Shown here piece by piece: positions 15,515 to 15,757 of a DNA stretch of 15,757 nt (its first letter is position 1; every line of letters starts with the position of its first letter). Made by a program: the position numbers and the translations under genes. The stretch lies in assembly GCA_004376305.1 (NCBI GenBank), contig SOKD01000280.1, positions 1-15,757 of the forward strand, read 5' to 3'. The notes beneath the pieces are model-generated. The model saw nothing but the letters and a program-made list of their open reading frames with translations. It did no database searches and was not told the DNA's origin. The DNA is from Candidatus Cloacimonadota bacterium. GTDB taxonomy: Bacteria > Hydrothermota > E44-bin80.

Positions 15515-15757
15515 ATGGATTATTTTGAGAAATTGATATTGGATTTGAAGGAAAGATTGAAAGAGGCAAAATCCGGTGATAAACCTTCCCTCTATGCCGA
15601 GAAGGTCGAACATGTATATAACCTCGTAAGAAGCTACAGAAAGAAACTGGAAATCATTGAAAAGAATATGAAACACTATCTTGAAGAGAAAACAAAAATA
15701 GAAGAGCAGAAGAAGGAGAGGATGCTGGAGGGATTTGTTCAATCCATGACAATATCA
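15515..15757 (+). CDS. N-terminus of a coiled-coil protein, runs off the window
   Basis: An ATG at 15515 with a good ribosome site (AGAGGA at 15503-15508, six bases away) opens a frame that stays open for 81 codons to the window edge. A TAA directly precedes the ATG, so this is the first start in the frame. The visible part is highly charged and helical (MDYFEKLILDLKERLKEAK..., then YRKKLEIIEKNMKHYLEEK), with heptad-like spacing suggesting a coiled coil between about residues 28 and 70. The last residues (LEGFVQSMTIS) turn less charged, perhaps the start of a folded domain. Its place after cheB suggests a signalling or motility protein such as a sensor kinase. I do not recognise the family from this fragment. 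Confidence 0.7.
   Translation, partial: MDYFEKLILDLKERLKEAKSGDKPSLYAEKVEHVYNLVRSYRKKLEIIEKNMKHYLEEKTKIEEQKKERMLEGFVQSMTIS

Noticed and set aside
1..15757. tRNA, rRNA, CRISPR arrays, insertion sequences, attachment sites and phage genes.
   Set aside because: None was seen: no regularly spaced repeats, no transposase or integrase motifs, and no recognisable structured RNA genes.

Overview
This 15.8 kb window comes from a bacterial chromosome of moderate to low GC content. There is no rRNA, tRNA, CRISPR array, insertion sequence or phage gene in it. A predicted lipoprotein with a TonB C-terminal domain, a type IV pilus retraction ATPase, a Ras-like MglA GTPase and a CheD-containing adaptation module point to a Gram-negative-type (diderm) bacterium that moves on surfaces with pili. 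The gene mix is not typical of the well-studied proteobacteria. An uncultivated candidate phylum or a deep relative of the FCB or spirochaete groups is my guess; nothing here fixes the taxonomy.

Layout. (1) 1-1588, plus strand: the 3' end of a WbaZ-like GT4 glycosyltransferase, overlapped by a gene for a predicted lipoprotein ending in a TonB C-terminal domain. A strong intrinsic terminator for this pair lies inside the 3' end of the converging gene. (2) 1638-5724, minus strand: a two-gene unit. The upstream gene encodes an 1119-residue soluble protein with two successive chemoreceptor-like coiled-coil hairpins fused to a complete family 5 (peptide/nickel type) solute-binding domain. The downstream gene encodes a five-helix membrane protein with a faint MotA/TolQ/ExbB look. 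(3) 5725-5995: a divergent promoter region. (4) 5996-15757, plus strand: a tightly packed run, probably one operon: accB, pilT, accC, mglA, a tandem DnaA-type ATPase without a DNA-binding domain, a DUF4388/PATAN-MshEN-TPR protein, cheR, cheD, cheB, and the start of a coiled-coil protein that runs off the window.

How the genes may work together. CheR, CheD and CheB methylate, deamidate and demethylate chemoreceptors, and the divergent gene encodes a receptor-like protein with no membrane segment. In Myxococcus the cytoplasmic receptor FrzCD, with its own CheR/CheB-type enzymes, controls MglA, which sets the active pole of type IV pili. This window has the same ingredients: cytoplasmic receptor, CheR/CheB/CheD, MglA and PilT. 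It adds a built-in peptide-binding-type domain on the receptor, a DnaA-like ATPase translationally coupled to MglA, and a TPR protein with a MshEN-like (c-di-GMP-binding type) repeat pair. I infer a cytoplasmic nutrient-sensing pathway steering pilus motility. CheA, CheW, CheY, MglB and the other pilus genes are not in the window, so the link is unproven. The accB and accC genes for acetyl-CoA carboxylase are split by pilT, which places the first step of fatty acid synthesis and pilus retraction in one transcription unit.
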